From Candidatus Zixiibacteriota bacterium (lineage in GTDB: Bacteria > Zixibacteria > MSB-5A5 > GN15 > FEB-12), in contig JAOUBJ010000002.1 in the NCBI GenBank assembly GCA_029860345.1, positions 124,001 through 188,000 of the forward strand: a DNA stretch of 64,000 bases, read 5' to 3'. Of the stretch, positions 1 to 7,720 are shown in pieces. Position 1 is the stretch's first letter. Each line of letters starts with the position of its first letter. The position numbers were made by a program, and so were the translations under genes. Below the pieces are notes generated by a model, which saw only the letters and a program-made list of their open reading frames with translations, searched no databases and had not been told where the DNA came from.

Positions 1-124
1 CGCCGTCGCGGTAAACTGCTGAGTCGATCCCGAAGAACCGCTTGATATTGATATTGTCTCGCGACAGTACGATTTCATTAAGTCTTTCTCGCTCTTTCTT
101 GAACAGTTCTACCGATTTGGCCAT
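1..124 (-). CDS. Carboxymuconolactone decarboxylase-like protein, N-terminal part
   Basis: Only the first 41 codons lie in the window; the gene runs off the left edge. The ATG (complement of 122-124) has a GGGAG ribosome-binding site a few bases upstream. The peptide begins MAKSVELFKKERERLNE and continues with an IKRFFGIDSAVYRDG segment. That opening resembles the N-terminus of a subgroup of carboxymuconolactone-decarboxylase/AhpD-like proteins, in which the redox-active CxxC comes later and is therefore not visible here. The family assignment rests on the opening alone. Codon use matches the neighbours. Confidence 0.5.
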   Translation of the reverse strand, partial: MAKSVELFKKERERLNEIVLSRDNINIKRFFGIDSAVYRDG

Positions 125-492
125 GTTTTTCTCCCGGTTTTTTGGCGAATATAGCCGTGTCGGGAAACCAGGGCAACACAAAACAGGCTCGGGTCGACCG
201 AGGTCATTCCCGCGCAGGCGGGAATCCACTCTTGGCACGTGCTGTAAGGCGACTCGCCTGACAGCCCATGCGCGAAAACCCCGCGTGGCGTCTGGGTGTC
301 GGGTGGAGTCCCTCAACACCACCCACAGTAGAGCGGGTCCGTCTTCGCCTGCGCGCCACCGTCGTTGGGTGGCCGCCGCAAGCCTTGAGGCTGTGTCGCA
401 GTAGCAGGTTCCTCCTGTTCCTGCGTTTGCCGAAGGCGAGCGTGTGAACCGGGGGTTTCAAAGGCTGCTCCTACACCACGCCTTAGTAAGAG

Positions 493-537
493 TCGCAGGG
501 TCACAACCACGCCTAAGGCGTGGTCAGGACCCTGCGA
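493..537. repeat. Nested inverted repeat (cruciform)
   Basis: An outer 10-bp perfect pair, TCGCAGGGTC (493-502) with GACCCTGCGA (528-537), encloses an inner 8-bp pair, ACCACGCC (506-513) with GGCGTGGT (517-524), around a TAA loop. No T-run follows, so it is more likely a repeat element than a terminator. Confidence 0.7.
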
Positions 538-611
538 AACCACAGTATGATGCAGCCTGCGGGCTCTGCCCGTGCCACCCAATCAAGTCGGCAGAAGACT
601 GGCCAAAGGTA

Positions 612-641
612 TTGACATTTGCCGGCGGATGGCTGCATACT
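612..641 (+). promoter_or_regulatory. Sigma70-like promoter for the DinB-family gene
   Basis: A perfect -35 hexamer TTGACA at 612-617 is followed, after 18 bases, by CATACT at 636-641 (4/6 match to TATAAT). It sits about 40 bases before the ATG at 684, which is preceded by an AAGGAGA ribosome-binding site. Sequence match only. Confidence 0.45.
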
Positions 642-683
642 GTACCCAATTGGTAGATTATCACTCAAATCGAAGGAGACCCG

Positions 684-1166
684 ATGAACCAGAAAGTAGC
701 TCTCTTTGCCAAACAGTACCAAATCAACCGCTGGTTGATCTCGTCAGCCTTGAAAGACCTTTCGCAGGAAGCCATCGAGAGTCGAATCGAGGATAAAGGT
801 AATTCCATGAAGTGGTTGGTCGGACACCTGGCTTCCTCGCGTTTTGTAGTCCTCAGCCATATTGGAATCGAACAGGAGCGACCGTTCGGCGATCTGTTTG
901 CGCGCGGCGCCGAGGTGAAAGATGCCGCTGACTATCCGTCGTATGCCGAGATTCTCAAAGTCTGGGAGGAAGTTGCGGATAAGGTCGAGGCGCGGTTTGA
1001 AGAGTTGACCGACGATGATCTGGGTGCGCCGATGGATGCTCAGTATCCCATTAGCGACGGCACGGCTTTGAGCGGTATTGCTTTTTTGGCCTTACACGAG
1101 ACCTATCACGCCGGACAACTGGCCTATATCAGACGCCTGAACGGCGGCGACCAAATCACCGGGTGA
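684..1166 (+). CDS. DinB-family protein
   Basis: A 160-residue protein of the DinB/YfiT four-helix-bundle superfamily. His48 (in VGHLAS), His138 and His142 (in HETYHAGQ) occupy the places of the family metal-binding triad, and the AGQLAYIRR ending is typical. DinB-like proteins are small cytoplasmic metal-binding proteins, some of them thiol-dependent transferases or damage-inducible; the reaction of this one cannot be told. The ATG is preceded by AAGGAGA with good spacing. It has its own promoter-like sequence and appears monocistronic. Confidence 0.85.
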   Translation: MNQKVALFAKQYQINRWLISSALKDLSQEAIESRIEDKGNSMKWLVGHLASSRFVVLSHIGIEQERPFGDLFARGAEVKDAADYPSYAEILKVWEEVADKVEARFEELTDDDLGAPMDAQYPISDGTALSGIAFLALHETYHAGQLAYIRRLNGGDQITG

Positions 1167-1190
1167 GGGGGCGCCAGCCCCGTTTGCGAG
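1165..1190 (+). terminator. Possible weak terminator after the DinB gene
   Basis: A GGGGC-GCCA-GCCCC hairpin lies directly after the TGA and is followed by CGTTTG rather than a true T-run. It could stop transcription weakly. Confidence 0.3.
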
Positions 1191-1253
1191 CATTCGCGGA
1201 AATTGTTTACAGACCCCTTGCCAATTAGCTGCTACTTCCTTATCATCCACTTC

Positions 1254-1277
1254 GTGAAAAAGTTCACTTGCGTGAAC
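1254..1277. promoter_or_regulatory. Alternating GTGAA/TTCAC operator-like repeat before iorA
   Basis: Three half-sites in alternating orientation, GTGAA (1254-1258), TTCAC (1263-1267) and GTGAA (1272-1276), lie about 45 bases upstream of iorA. The right pair forms the perfect palindrome GTTCAC-TTGC-GTGAAC (1262-1277). The even 9-base spacing suggests binding of a dimeric regulator, but no regulator gene is adjacent. Confidence 0.4.
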
Positions 1278-1320
1278 CAGGGTTAGTTAGAGAAAGGCCT
1301 GAACAGATCAAGAGAAAGAT

Positions 1321-3102
1321 ATGAAAGAACTGATGTCGGGAAATGAAGCGGTGGCACGCGGTGCCTTTGAGGCCGATGTGAAACTCGCCTCGGCCTATCC
1401 GGGGACACCGTCGACTGAGATACTCGAAACGATTGCCGCCAAGTATCGATCAGTGTATGCGCAGTGGTCGCCCAATGAGAAAGTTGCCTACGAAGTGGCA
1501 ATCGGTGCTTCGATGGGCGGGGCGCGGGCGATGGTTACCATGAAGCATGTCGGTCTCAATGTGGCGGCCGATCCGTTCATGACCCATTCGTACACCGGCG
1601 GCGGTGGTGGTTTTGTCATTGTCTGCGCCGATGATCCGGAGATGCACTCTTCGCAAAACGAGCAGGACAACCGTCACTACGCCAAGTTCGCTCAGGTGCC
1701 GATGCTGGAACCGTCCGACTCAGCCGAAGCGCGCGCAATGTTGCTGGCCGGTTACGAAATCTCCGAGGAGTTTGATACGCCGGTGATGCTTAGGTTGACT
1801 ACTCGCATCTCGCACGCCAAAACTGTGGTCGAAGTTGGTGAGCAGGTGACAACCCAACCGAAGAAATTCGCAAAGGAACCGGCCAAGTATGTCATGATCC
1901 CCGGTTTTGCCCGCGGGCGTCACGAAGTAGTGCGCAAGCGGCTGGCCGGTCTTGAGGAGTTCACGGAACAGTCACCATACAACTACATTGAGAACAACGG
2001 CTCCAAAGTCGGCATTATCACCGGTGGGATCGCGTTCCAATATGCCAAAGAAGTGGCGCCTGAATTGGACTATCTGAAACTGGGCCTGAGCTTTCCGTTG
2101 CCCATGAAGATGATCGGCGATTTTGTGAAGAGTCACGAACGGGTGATCGTGGTCGAGGAACTCGAACCTTTCTACGAGGATCAGATTCGTGCTGCCGGTT
2201 TCGATGTGGAGGGGAAGAAGTTTTTTGGTCATCTGGGCGAGTACTCGCCGCATCGTGTCGCCCAGGGTCTTAAGGACGCCGGTGTTTTGACAGAAGTCTC
2301 AGTCGTTGCCAAGACGAATGGGTCACCGCTCTTCCCGCGTCCTCCGGTGCTGTGCCCCGGCTGTCCGCATCGTGGCATGTTTATGGCGCTAAAAAAGCTC
2401 AAGGTGGCCGTCACCGGCGACATCGGGTGCTACACACTGGGAGCGCTACCGCCGCTGAAGGCGCTTGATAGTTGTATCTGCATGGGTGCCTCAATCGGGA
2501 ATGCAATCGGCATGGGACGGGTCGACGGTTCCGAGAACGGGGTGGTGGCGGTGATAGGTGACTCGACCTTTCTGCATAGCGGTATTACCGGTCTGTTGGA
2601 CGCAACATTCAACAAGAGCAACGTTACCGTCGTTATACTCGACAACAGCACCACGGCCATGACCGGCGGACAGGAACATCCGGGCACCGGTCGCACCTTG
2701 ATGGGGGGCACGGCCGGAAAGGTGGACCTGCCGAAGCTGTGCCGGGCGCTGGGTATCTCTCGCGTGCATGAAGTGGATGCTTATGACTACGACGCATGTA
2801 TGAGCGCAGTCAAACAGGAACTGCACTCGGACGAACCCTCGGTGCTGATTACCAATCGTCCATGTGTGCTGATGCCCGAACGAATAATGGATGAACCATA
2901 CGTGGTCGACCTGGCCCATTGCAACGGCTGCTCGGCCTGTTTCCGGATTTCCTGTCCGGCTATCGCAGCTTCGGATGAGACCAATGATCACGGCCATCCC
3001 AAGGCGGTGATCGACGAGACTCTTTGCACCGGTTGCACACTGTGCGCGCAGATTTGTCCCGAGGAGGCGATCGTCTTGAAAAATCAGATGGTGAAAGTGT
3101 AG
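1321..3102 (+). CDS. iorA: Indolepyruvate ferredoxin oxidoreductase, alpha subunit
   Basis: A 593-residue subunit that, with IorB, oxidatively decarboxylates aryl-pyruvates from aromatic amino acid transamination to aryl-acetyl-CoA and passes electrons to ferredoxin. The N-terminal part (AYPGTPSTEI, about residue 24) is the pyrimidine-binding domain. LCPGCPHRGMF (about 342) and the following GDIGCYTLG and IGDSTFLHSG mark the thiamine-diphosphate domain. The C-terminus has two 4Fe-4S motifs, CNGCSACFRISCP and CTGCTLCAQICP. The length fits the family. iorB starts six bases after the stop, so the two form an operon. Confidence 0.96.
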   Translation: MKELMSGNEAVARGAFEADVKLASAYPGTPSTEILETIAAKYRSVYAQWSPNEKVAYEVAIGASMGGARAMVTMKHVGLNVAADPFMTHSYTGGGGGFVIVCADDPEMHSSQNEQDNRHYAKFAQVPMLEPSDSAEARAMLLAGYEISEEFDTPVMLRLTTRISHAKTVVEVGEQVTTQPKKFAKEPAKYVMIPGFARGRHEVVRKRLAGLEEFTEQSPYNYIENNGSKVGIITGGIAFQYAKEVAPELDYLKLGLSFPLPMKMIGDFVKSHERVIVVEELEPFYEDQIRAAGFDVEGKKFFGHLGEYSPHRVAQGLKDAGVLTEVSVVAKTNGSPLFPRPPVLCPGCPHRGMFMALKKLKVAVTGDIGCYTLGALPPLKALDSCICMGASIGNAIGMGRVDGSENGVVAVIGDSTFLHSGITGLLDATFNKSNVTVVILDNSTTAMTGGQEHPGTGRTLMGGTAGKVDLPKLCRALGISRVHEVDAYDYDACMSAVKQELHSDEPSVLITNRPCVLMPERIMDEPYVVDLAHCNGCSACFRISCPAIAASDETNDHGHPKAVIDETLCTGCTLCAQICPEEAIVLKNQMVKV

Positions 3103-3107
3103 GTGTG

Positions 3108-3695
3108 ATGATGGAATGTGAATTCAGCATACTGATCGTGGGGGTCGGCGGCCAGGGGGTGCTTCTGGCCTCGGAATTGATTGCCGCCGTGGCTTTGAAA
3201 TCAAACCTGGATGTGAAAAAGTCCGAAGTGCACGGAATGGCCCAGCGTGGGGGGGTGGTTTCTTCGCATGTGCGGATAGGACACCGCGTCCATTCACCCA
3301 CCATTTCTTATGGCCGGGCCGATGTTCTGATTTCGTTCGAGCAGGCGGAGGGATTGCGGGCGATAGATTGGATCAAAGAAGACGGGGTGGCAATTGTCTC
3401 GACCACTTCGATAGTTCCGGCCATAGTGAGTTCATCCAGGGAATTGTCCTATCCCGACGAACCGATCAAGCAGATGCGAGAAAAAGCCGAACGAGTGGTG
3501 TCTGTCGAGGCCGACATGATCGCCAGGGAGTTGGGTAACCCGCGCCTGGTCAACACGGTTCTTCTGGGGGTGCTGTCGAACCACCTGCCGTTCGATGCTG
3601 CCTTGTGGCGTGAGGTGATCGAAGCCGGTGTCAAGGCGCAGTTTGTCGAGGCCAATCTGGCCGCCTTCGAGCGTGGCCGCTCTGTGGAGGCTTAG
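3108..3695 (+). CDS. iorB: Indolepyruvate ferredoxin oxidoreductase, beta subunit
   Basis: A protein of about 195 residues, the gamma-type catalytic partner of IorA. The N-terminal GVGGQGVLLASE and the segment EVHGMAQRGGVVSSHVRIG are hallmarks of the pyruvate/ketoisovalerate oxidoreductase gamma domain. The frame is open further upstream inside iorA, but the ATG at 3108 (or the next ATG at 3111) lies just after the iorA stop and matches the family N-terminus. It is transcribed with iorA. Confidence 0.94.
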   Translation: MMECEFSILIVGVGGQGVLLASELIAAVALKSNLDVKKSEVHGMAQRGGVVSSHVRIGHRVHSPTISYGRADVLISFEQAEGLRAIDWIKEDGVAIVSTTSIVPAIVSSSRELSYPDEPIKQMREKAERVVSVEADMIARELGNPRLVNTVLLGVLSNHLPFDAALWREVIEAGVKAQFVEANLAAFERGRSVEA

Positions 3696-3787
3696 TAGGG
3701 CAGGGTCCGTCTTCGGACCGGCAACTCGCAGACCAGTCACCCGCCATTTTGTCATACTGGCGAAGGCCAGTATCCAGTCTTCGATTT

Positions 3788-3869
3788 GGGTGGCCGCCTC
3801 CAACCTTGTATGGGGCGGGTGTCCAACTACCGTAGAATCACCCCCAAAGCGACTTTGAGGGTGCCACCC
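3788..3869. repeat. Three-hairpin intergenic repeat, copy 1
   Basis: Bounded by GGGTGGC (3788-3794) and GCCACCC (3863-3869), which pair. The right internal hairpin is CCCCCAAAG-CGA-CTTTGAGGG; the left one (CCTCCAACC...) is less well preserved than in copy 3. Other copies are at 50869-50945 and 53730-53804. Confidence 0.7.
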
Positions 3870-3898
3870 AGCCGGCCACAGAGGTGGCGCAGTCTTTA

Positions 3899-3937
3899 CT
3901 TGTAGGTCAGGAGCGCTCAGGGCTCCTGACCTACAAG
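3899..3937. repeat. 16-bp-stem inverted repeat
   Basis: CTTGTAGGTCAGGAGC pairs perfectly with GCTCCTGACCTACAAG around a short loop. No T-run follows. Related sequences ending in GACCTAC occur near 46837-46871 and 53883-53919, so this is a dispersed hairpin family rather than a gene-specific terminator. Confidence 0.7.
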
Positions 3938-3954
3938 ACTATACCTACTCTATC

Positions 3955-3982
3955 TTGACAAAAACCATCGCGGGTCTATTTT
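3955..3982 (+). promoter_or_regulatory. Sigma70-like promoter for the small membrane protein
   Basis: TTGACA at 3955-3960, a 16-base spacer, then TATTTT at 3977-3982. It lies about 75 bases before the ATG at 4058. Confidence 0.45.
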
Positions 3983-4057
3983 GACTTATTGTGAGACAGC
4001 CTCAAGCAGGTCAACCGCTCAAATGGAATCTAACAATGAATACGGAGGAACAGTAGT

Positions 4058-4516
4058 ATGGGAGACAAGATGGACAAGGATGAATATGTCGAGCTATGGA
4101 AGTTTTTTCGAGATAAATCGATAAGCGTCAAAGGGGCTATGTTCAATACGATCTCCTGGATATTGAGTATAGCGGTCGCTATCCTGGGGTTCATAGTTGC
4201 AAGTGTGGCTGACGGACAACCGAAGAACCCGGATATTGATCTATCTCTGCTGATGAAAACTGGCTCCGTAGCCGGCATGATGATTTGTGCATACGCCTTC
4301 ATCGCACTTGAAGAGTCAGCAAAGTGGATTCGGAAGCACTTGAGGTGCGCAGAAAAATGTCTATCGAAATCTGACAGACTGAAGGACATTGTTGGCACCG
4401 ATCACAATAAAGATAAAAGTGTGGGTACGGTTTGGTTGCTGCGTGGACTCGTAATTACCATATTTGGTGTCTTCGTAGTGGGCTTTGGGTGGTCATGCTG
4501 TTTCAGTGCGGGCTGA
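4058..4516 (+). CDS. Small membrane protein, possibly RipA-like
   Basis: A 152-residue protein with three probable membrane segments (about 31-51, 68-86 and 126-147). Between the second and third is a basic, cysteine-containing cytoplasmic stretch. The N-terminal YVELWKFFRDKSISVKG followed by a membrane helix recalls small bacterial membrane proteins of the RipA type, but the likeness is weak. A GGAGG site lies nine bases before the ATG, and a promoter-like sequence precedes it. It stands alone between repeat clusters. Its base composition is more AT-rich than its neighbours, which could mean recent acquisition. Function unknown. Confidence 0.65.
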   Translation: MGDKMDKDEYVELWKFFRDKSISVKGAMFNTISWILSIAVAILGFIVASVADGQPKNPDIDLSLLMKTGSVAGMMICAYAFIALEESAKWIRKHLRCAEKCLSKSDRLKDIVGTDHNKDKSVGTVWLLRGLVITIFGVFVVGFGWSCCFSAG

Positions 4517-4661
4517 AGTACTTGGGTGGGAAGGACCCAGTGCAATATTAGTAAGATGGTGGGTTCACGGCTCGGCTGCGCTTGAGGTGACATGGTAAAG
4601 ACTGGATTCTGGCCTTCGCCAGAATGACAGAGTTCCCACAGCAAGCTGATGGGGCACCCAA

Positions 4662-4683
4662 CGGCAGATGTGGACATCTGCCG
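4662..4683. repeat. GGCAGATGT palindrome, copy 1
   Basis: A perfect 10-bp inverted repeat, CGGCAGATGT-GG-ACATCTGCCG. Identical copies are at 37321-37342 and 50769-50790, all intergenic. Confidence 0.75.
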
Positions 4684-4837
4684 GGCACGTCACGCAGGTG
4701 TCGGGCGGGGTCGCCCAACACCACCCAAACAGTAAGCTGTGGGCCACCCGGCCAGACAAGGTTTGAGACGGTCACCCGAAGAGAAGATGGATTCCCGCCT
4801 TCGAGGGAATGACAAAGGGGCGAGGAGAAGTCTTTTC

Positions 4838-4866
4838 TTGACTGGAACACTCAACAATGGTATGAT
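4838..4866 (+). promoter_or_regulatory. Sigma70-like promoter for manC
   Basis: TTGACT (4838-4843), a 17-base spacer and TATGAT (4861-4866), both 5/6 matches with ideal spacing, lie about 40 bases upstream of the manC start. This is one of the best promoter matches in the window. Confidence 0.6.
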
Positions 4867-4904
4867 CGATCAGGTGTGAAAACTCGGCATAGAGGTGTGT
4901 AATT

Positions 4905-5984
4905 GTGCTGTATGGTGTGATTTTGGCAGGGGGCAAAGGAGAAAGATTCTGGCCGGTGTCGCGAGCAAATCGGCCGAAACAGTTTCTGAAACTGACATCC
5001 GATAAGACGATGCTCGAGGAAACTATCGATCGGGTCCTACCGTTGATTCCAATGGAGAACGTGCGGATCATCACCAGCCGTTCCATGAGCAAATTCATCC
5101 AGGACTCGATGCCCCAAGTCGGCGAAGACAACATTCTCAGCGAACCATTCGGACGAAATACTTGCGCCGCTATCGGACTGGCGGCCATCCATCTGATCAA
5201 AGACGATCCGCACGCCAATTTGGTCGTTTTGTCAGCCGATCATCTGATCAAACCGACCGAGAAACTGTTGAAATGTCTGGAGGGCGGCGCCGCTATCGCC
5301 TCGGCCGGTGGAAATCTGCTCACTCTCGGTATTGTCCCGACGCGGCCCGAAACAGGATATGGTTACATCAAAGTGGGTGACCAGTTCGAACATCCGAGCG
5401 ATCTGCCGGCATACTTCGTGTCCGGCTTTACAGAGAAGCCGCGTGTGGCTGTGGCCAAGGAGTATTACTTCAGCGGCAAGTTTCTCTGGAATAGTGGCAT
5501 GTTCATCTGGACAGCCGAGGCCTTTCTCAAAGCCCTGGCCGAACATCAGTCGGAGATGCACAGCCTGTTGATGGATTACTCGGAGCATATCGGTAAGGCG
5601 TCGGAGATTGAGGCTCGCATGCAACTGTACACAAAAGCGACCTCAATCTCAGTTGACGTTGCCGTTCTGGAAAAAGCGGACAACGTTCTTACGATCAAAG
5701 CGGATTTTATTTGGGACGATGTCGGCGACTGGAACGCCCTGGGGCGTTATAAAGAAAAAGACTCGGACAGCAACGTGCAGATCGGCGAAGCCATCTCCAT
5801 GGACTCTTATGAGATGACATTGTTCAACGACTCCGACGGGATCCTGGCCGTGCTTGGCTGTTCCGACCTGATAGTGGTCCGGTCGGGTGAGGTCACCATG
5901 GTGGCGCACAAGACTCGGGCCGAAGATATCAAGAAGTTGCTGGCGAAACTTGGAGAAAATGAAGAAGCGCGCAAGTATCTTTAG
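4905..5984 (+). CDS. manC: Mannose-1-phosphate guanylyltransferase
   Basis: A 359-residue nucleotidyltransferase making GDP-mannose from mannose-1-phosphate and GTP for glycan or exopolysaccharide synthesis. The signature LAGGKGERFWPVSRANRPKQ (residues 7-26) binds the nucleotide; EPFGRNTCAAIGLAA, VLSADHLI and GYGYI follow in the usual order, and FTEKP with WNSGMFIW marks the sugar site. The length matches the single-domain form without the C-terminal isomerase. The start is GTG with a GAGG site upstream. The next gene overlaps its 3' end by 26 bases. Confidence 0.93.
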   Translation: MLYGVILAGGKGERFWPVSRANRPKQFLKLTSDKTMLEETIDRVLPLIPMENVRIITSRSMSKFIQDSMPQVGEDNILSEPFGRNTCAAIGLAAIHLIKDDPHANLVVLSADHLIKPTEKLLKCLEGGAAIASAGGNLLTLGIVPTRPETGYGYIKVGDQFEHPSDLPAYFVSGFTEKPRVAVAKEYYFSGKFLWNSGMFIWTAEAFLKALAEHQSEMHSLLMDYSEHIGKASEIEARMQLYTKATSISVDVAVLEKADNVLTIKADFIWDDVGDWNALGRYKEKDSDSNVQIGEAISMDSYEMTLFNDSDGILAVLGCSDLIVVRSGEVTMVAHKTRAEDIKKLLAKLGENEEARKYL

Positions 5985-6582
5985 TCTGATCATCGCGACC
6001 CTCGGGCTTAACTGGATGATCGGATGCCAAGACCCCCCGCCGGGCGGCTCAGAAGAGGGCACGTCGGGCCGCACCCTACCGCCGGGGCTTGAGCGCTACG
6101 ATCCATTGGAGTCCGAAGAAGACCGTCAAGTTGTTCCGCGCCTGTCGCCTAATGATGGTGAGATCAAAGCCGGTTCGGCCGGTCAGCAGGCTTCCGCATT
6201 AGAACCGTACGACCCGGGTTGGAACTATCTTTCGCCGCAAGAGCAAATCGACACTCTCAACAGTCAGGCCTATCGAGTGCAAATATTGACGACGAAAGTC
6301 TATGGTGAGGCGTCTGCGGCGCGGCGAGTGGCCGAAGAGATTTTCGATAGACCGGTGTTCATGGAATACGAGGTGCCGTACTTCAAACTGCGCGTCGGTA
6401 GTTTCGCAGATCGCGACGCTGCCGAAAACTACCAAACAAGAGCTAAGGCGGCAGGATATGCCAATGCCTGGGTTGTAATGGTCACGATCGGTGTGAAGGA
6501 GTTGACACCACTTTACGATAGTCTGCCGTCGGCTCCAGGAGACAGCGCTGATGTCGAGAATGGTCCCCAGCCGAATGAGTGA
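5959..6582 (+). CDS. SPOR-domain lipoprotein
   Basis: A protein of about 207 residues. The N-terminus MKKRASIFSLIIATLGLNW is a lipoprotein signal ending in an MIGC lipobox. A proline-, glycine- and acid-rich linker follows, then a C-terminal SPOR domain (about 110-185: YRVQILTTKVY, EVPYFKLRVGSFADRDAAE). SPOR domains bind denuded septal peptidoglycan. I chose the ATG at 5959 because it has a GGAGA site and gives a signal peptide; a longer frame would lie inside manC. It overlaps manC by 26 bases and the Sua5-like gene by 32, so translation is probably coupled. Confidence 0.82.
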   Translation: MKKRASIFSLIIATLGLNWMIGCQDPPPGGSEEGTSGRTLPPGLERYDPLESEEDRQVVPRLSPNDGEIKAGSAGQQASALEPYDPGWNYLSPQEQIDTLNSQAYRVQILTTKVYGEASAARRVAEEIFDRPVFMEYEVPYFKLRVGSFADRDAAENYQTRAKAAGYANAWVVMVTIGVKELTPLYDSLPSAPGDSADVENGPQPNE

Positions 6583-7213
6583 GCAACGCATCTGTCCTGT
6601 CGATGCCGGCTTGTTGCAACCCACAATGTTAGCACGGGCGGCTGAAGTCCTGGCCAACCGCGGGTTGGTTGTCGCACCGACGGAGACCCGATACGGACTA
6701 CTGGCTCGGGCCGATGACACTGCGGCCCTGGATAGACTGTATCAGGTTAAAGGTCGCCTTAGCGGTACGCCGGTCGCGGTCTTCCTCGACGGGGTAGCGG
6801 CGCTGGCGAAGCACGCCGTGATGACGGCATCATCGGACGTTTTGGCCAGGCGGTTCTTGCCCGGTCCACTCACCCTCGTTTTGAAAGCCTCCCCCGATCT
6901 GGAATGGCCGGTAGTATCCGACGGATGGATCGGACTGCGGGTGTCATCCTCGACCGTAGTGCAAGGATTGGTAGAGTTCGCACAATTTCCTTTGTCCGCG
7001 ACATCGGCCAACAGAAGTGGTCGACCGGAGGCTGAAACAATCGAAGATGTAATTGATGTTTTCGGCGATGAAGTTGCCTTGTATCTCGACGCCGGACGAT
7101 TGGACGGTGCGGTGTCGACGGTGGTGCGATGTGATGGTGATCAGGTTGCGATTCTGAGAGAAGGCGCCATAGCCCAAGCTGACGTGATGGCGGCATTGGA
7201 GACAGCCAGGTGA
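6551..7213 (+). CDS. Sua5/YciO/YrdC-family protein
   Basis: A 220-residue protein. The family makes threonylcarbamoyl-AMP from threonine, bicarbonate and ATP for the t6A modification of tRNA. Visible motifs are VVAPTETRYGLLARA (about 40-54), YQVKGRLSGTPVAVF, FLPGPLTLVLKA and LSATSANRSGRP. In most members the first motif reads PTDTxYGL and the second KxRP; here they are PTETRYGL and KGRLSG, so it could be a divergent member or a YciO-type paralogue. An AGGAG site nine bases upstream supports the ATG at 6551; 6575 is possible. The GTG of the next gene overlaps the stop. Confidence 0.85.
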   Translation: MSRMVPSRMSEQRICPVDAGLLQPTMLARAAEVLANRGLVVAPTETRYGLLARADDTAALDRLYQVKGRLSGTPVAVFLDGVAALAKHAVMTASSDVLARRFLPGPLTLVLKASPDLEWPVVSDGWIGLRVSSSTVVQGLVEFAQFPLSATSANRSGRPEAETIEDVIDVFGDEVALYLDAGRLDGAVSTVVRCDGDQVAILREGAIAQADVMAALETAR

Positions 7214-7713
7214 GTGAGAAGTTCGTAGTTCTGTTTGTGTGTACCGGGAACACATGCCGTTCGCCGATGGCCGAAGGAGCTCTGAGGAGTCTCCTTGAAA
7301 GCAAGCGCCCGGATAAGTTCGAGGTGATCTCGGCCGGTACCATTGGGGCCTCCGGATATCCGGCCACGATGTACGCAGTCGAAGCAGCCAAACTCCGAGG
7401 CGCCGATATCTCCAGCCACCAATCGCAGCCGCTCACAAATCGACTGGTAGATAGCGTTGACCTGATACTCGGTATGACATCGAGTCACGTCGACCAGGTT
7501 CTCAGATTGGCCGATGATGCAAGGAGCAAGACGTATCTTTTTAAGAACTTCCCGGATTCCGACCTGCAAGGCGAGGGTGTCGACGATCCTATCGGGCAAT
7601 CACTGGAACGATACAACGAGACTTTTCTGGAAATCTATGAGTTTCTCGACCGGCGGCTGGATGAATTTGTAAAACTGATAGATGCTAAAACTGACGCTGA
7701 GACTAATGCCTGA
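7210..7713 (+). CDS. Low-molecular-weight protein tyrosine phosphatase-like
   Basis: A 167-residue protein with the N-terminal P-loop FVCTGNTCRSPMAEG (residues 9-23), which holds the catalytic Cys and Arg of the CX5R motif. A DPIGQS segment near 120 supplies the general-acid Asp. The family includes protein tyrosine phosphatases, arginine phosphatases and arsenate reductases. Linkage to a Sua5-type gene is frequent for the YwlE-like branch. The GTG start overlaps the preceding TGA. The next gene starts eight bases after its stop. Confidence 0.88.
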   Translation: MSEKFVVLFVCTGNTCRSPMAEGALRSLLESKRPDKFEVISAGTIGASGYPATMYAVEAAKLRGADISSHQSQPLTNRLVDSVDLILGMTSSHVDQVLRLADDARSKTYLFKNFPDSDLQGEGVDDPIGQSLERYNETFLEIYEFLDRRLDEFVKLIDAKTDAETNA

Positions 7714-7720
7714 AGGACGC

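Larger units (their letters stand above)
125..683. repeat. Repeat-rich intergenic region
   Basis: A gap of about 560 bases with no convincing gene. It holds an inverted repeat of the type CATTCCCGCGCAGGCGGGAAT near 206-226. Near 329-358 is a GGGTCCGTCTTCGCCTGCGCGCC segment that recurs elsewhere in the window. Near 366-376 is a GGGTGGCCGCC arm, with a matching GTGCCACCC near 571-579, which look like split arms of the three-hairpin repeat described elsewhere. A nested cruciform lies at 493-537. The ORFs on both strands here run through repeat sequence and look spurious. Confidence 0.65.
3696..4057. repeat. Intergenic repeat cluster
   Basis: A gap of 362 bases after iorB. It contains a GGGTCCGTCTTCGGACC hairpin (about 3705-3721), a hairpin ACTGGCGAAGGCCAGT (about 3754-3769), a full copy of the three-hairpin repeat (3788-3869), a strong inverted repeat (3899-3937) and a promoter for the next gene. 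No coding potential was recognised. Confidence 0.7.
4517..4904. repeat. Intergenic repeat cluster
   Basis: A gap of 388 bases with several dispersed hairpins. These include TTCTGGCCTTCGCCAGAA (4608-4625), the 22-base palindrome at 4662-4683, a GTGTCGGGCGGGGTCGCCC segment near 4698, and ATTCCCGCCTTCGAGGGAAT near 4793-4812. The last 70 bases carry the manC promoter. ORFs running through here on the minus strand follow repeat sequence and are not credible. Confidence 0.65.
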
